From Candidatus Omnitrophota bacterium (lineage in GTDB: Bacteria; Omnitrophota; Gorgyraeia; Duberdicusellales; 4484-171), in contig JAQVOZ010000009.1 in NCBI GenBank assembly GCA_028702365.1, forward strand, positions 1 to 16,015: a DNA stretch of 16,015 bases. Reading direction: 5' to 3'. The notes below the pieces were generated by a model. It was not told where the DNA came from, made no database searches, and worked only from the letters and a program-made list of their open reading frames with translations. A program made the position numbers and the translations under genes. Of this stretch, positions 14,522-16,015 are shown one piece after another (positions within the stretch are counted from its first letter, which is position 1; every line of letters begins with the position of its first letter).

Positions 14522-16015
14522 GTGAACGAAGAGGAAATTCTAAATTTAATAGATAAAGGCTGCAGCCAGAGCTTGGAATTGATTAAAGAGCCACCTATGG
14601 CTGAGGCTGACAAGAAAGAATTAGCTAAGATTATGGCGGCTTTTGCCAATTCCGCAGATGGAATAATCCTGATAGGCGTAGATAAAAATACCCGCACTGT
14701 AGTAGGTATAAATAGTACTTATGATTTTAAAGAAATAGCCAGAATTGATGAAAAATATTGCAGCCCGGCGGTTAGCCCCAAGATTTCTCTGGAAAATATT
14801 AGAGGGAAACAGTTAATTTATGTATCTATTGTGCGCGGCGCCAACAGGCCATATTATGCCGAAGGGGATTGCTACGTTAGAGTCGATAAAGAAGTTTTTG
14901 CTGCGAGCCACAATGAGATACAGAATATGTATAAAAAAGACAGCAGGCTCAATAAGCAGAGCAGCGACAGCTGGCCGGTTGAGACTGCTCGCTATGAAGA
15001 TTTGGATAAAACTAAAATAGACCAGTATCTAAAAAACATTGGAGTTATTACCGACGAAAAACATAGAGAAAAAACATTAAAAGACAAAGGAATTCTCATT
15101 GAGGCTGCAGATAAGTTGGTACCTACAGCAGCTGGTATGTTGATGTTTGGTAATGACCCGCAATATTTCTTAATTTCAAGCGGAGTCCGCCTGGTCAAAT
15201 TTCAGGGGAAAAATATAGGCAGTGTTATACTAGACCAAAAAGAAGTAAAAGGCACTATACCGGAAATGATAGATGAATCATGGAAGTTTATTTTTAAACA
15301 TATGAATATGAGTTCCAAGGTTGAGGGTCTGAAAAGAGAGGATTTTGCTGAATATCCTGCAATCGCAGTTAGAGAAGCTATCGCTAATGCTATCGTCCAT
15401 AGGGATTATAGCATTGATGGTTCACAGGTACGGATTCTTATTTTCGATGACCGCATAGAAGTATATACGCCGGGCGGGCTTGCTCCTGGAGTAACCGTGG
15501 CTAATATGGAATACACACAATATTCCAGAAATAAATTTATTACGCAAATGCTTATGAATACCGGGCAATATATTGAGAAATTAGGAGCAGGGATAAAGAG
15601 GATAAAGCTTTCTCTTAGGCAAAATGGGTTAAGGGAACCAATTCTTTTTGATACCGGCGCCGACTTTATTTTAACTATGTTTGGTTCAGTTGAGCGTCAA
15701 CAGCAACTATCAAGGCAAGATTTAGAAAAAAAGATTCAAAGAGGTATAGCTCCGGCCAAAAGCCCCCAAGAGATTGCGTCTTTATTGAAACAAAACAAGG
15801 AAGATGCGAACCACAAAAGCACATATATCAACTCCCATACCCGGCCAGATATCAAGGATGTTAAAAAACCAAAAAAGAGGCTCATCCAAATTGGTATAGG
15901 TATTGTTATGCTTTTGGTTTTAGTCTTCGCTTTAGCTTTTAATACTAAGCCCCGTGACCCTCTTGCCTTATATCACCGGGCATCGGTTCTGCACAATCGT
16001 GGAAATTATCGTGAA
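14522..16015 (+). CDS. AlbA_2 / HATPase_c_4 protein fused to a transmembrane helix and TPR-like region, 3' truncated
   Basis: The frame from GTG 14522 (preceded by AAGGTGG) runs 498 codons to the window edge without a stop, so the C-terminus is missing. An AlbA_2 (Schlafen AAA_4-like) domain comes first (about 1-130: S-L-E-L-I-K-E, A-A-F-A-N-S-A-D-G-x-I-L-I-G-V-D, then Y-V-R-V-D). A middle region leads to a HATPase_c_4 domain (about 310-400) with V-R-E-A-I-A-N-A-I-V-H-R-D-Y, E-V-Y-T-P-G-G-L and K-L-G-A-G-I-K-R-I. These two domains together are usual for RecG-like putative transcriptional regulators. Unusually, a basic linker is followed by a membrane helix (about 455-473) and then L-A-L-Y-H-R-A-S-V-L-H-N-R-G-N-Y, which looks like the first helices of a TPR. 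The cytoplasmic part and membrane anchor suggest a signalling or scaffold role rather than a free DNA-binding regulator (inference). Confidence 0.88.
   Translation, partial: MNEEEILNLIDKGCSQSLELIKEPPMAEADKKELAKIMAAFANSADGIILIGVDKNTRTVVGINSTYDFKEIARIDEKYCSPAVSPKISLENIRGKQLIYVSIVRGANRPYYAEGDCYVRVDKEVFAASHNEIQNMYKKDSRLNKQSSDSWPVETARYEDLDKTKIDQYLKNIGVITDEKHREKTLKDKGILIEAADKLVPTAAGMLMFGNDPQYFLISSGVRLVKFQGKNIGSVILDQKEVKGTIPEMIDESWKFIFKHMNMSSKVEGLKREDFAEYPAIAVREAIANAIVHRDYSIDGSQVRILIFDDRIEVYTPGGLAPGVTVANMEYTQYSRNKFITQMLMNTGQYIEKLGAGIKRIKLSLRQNGLREPILFDTGADFILTMFGSVERQQQLSRQDLEKKIQRGIAPAKSPQEIASLLKQNKEDANHKSTYINSHTRPDIKDVKKPKKRLIQIGIGIVMLLVLVFALAFNTKPRDPLALYHRASVLHNRGNYRE

Noticed and set aside
14820..15020. 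66-codon + strand frame
   Set aside because: It lies out of frame inside the AlbA_2/HATPase gene, which runs uninterrupted from 14522 to the window end with clear domain motifs.
1..16015. tRNA, rRNA, CRISPR array, insertion sequence or prophage integration site
   Set aside because: No cloverleaf-like segment, regularly spaced long repeats, transposase motif or terminal inverted repeats were found on reading. The 10-bp repeats at 4211 are far too short and tight for CRISPR.

Overview
The window (roughly 37-40% GC by eye, every supported gene on the + strand) looks like a chromosomal segment of a Gram-negative-type bacterium. The evidence is a secretin C-terminus, an outer-membrane polysaccharide export lipoprotein (Wza type) and Wzz/BY-kinase proteins. 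The gene mix resembles that of uncultured candidate phyla such as Omnitrophota or Elusimicrobiota. That placement is inference from gene style only; no rRNA or other phylogenetic marker is present.

Layout. (1) 1-230: the 3' end of a secretin. (2) 231-422: a gene-free leader with three inverted repeats, one of which abuts the ribosome binding site of the next gene. (3) 423-3886: three housekeeping-type genes, namely an MFS permease, a BaiN/HI0933-type flavoprotein and an RlmK-like 23S rRNA methyltransferase. (4) 3887-4360: a 474-base regulatory intergenic region holding a GC-rich palindrome, two blocks of a 10-bp repeat (TATACTTTAC/G) all in the same 10-bp phase, and a near-consensus sigma-70 promoter whose -10 box is itself one of the repeats. 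(5) 4361-11471: a tightly packed, largely overlapping operon: small MerR-like HTH protein, PilZ protein, Wzz-BY-kinase, Wza-like exporter, a second Wzz-kinase-like protein with eroded kinase motifs, an ExeA/XrtA-locus-type ATPase and a degenerate HD-GYP protein. (6) 11504-14026: a small secreted tyrosine-rich repeat protein, a soluble GAF histidine kinase and a response regulator carrying a transmembrane anchor instead of a DNA-binding output. (7) 14163-14501: a small single-pass membrane protein. (8) 14522 to the window edge: an AlbA_2/HATPase_c_4 protein that continues into a transmembrane helix and the start of a TPR-like region; it is cut by the window end.

How it may work together (inference). 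Regions 5-6 read as an envelope polysaccharide export module wired to c-di-GMP (PilZ, HD-GYP-like) and to a two-component system with inverted topology (soluble kinase, membrane-tethered receiver). Wza + Wzz + tyrosine kinase + ExeA-like ATPase + GAF kinase recalls exosortase (XrtA/PEP-CTERM) polysaccharide loci, but no exosortase, glycosyltransferase or PEP-CTERM protein is visible here. The most distinctive elements are the phased operator array with its tiny putative regulator, the membrane-tethered receiver, and the AlbA_2-HATPase-TM-TPR fusion.
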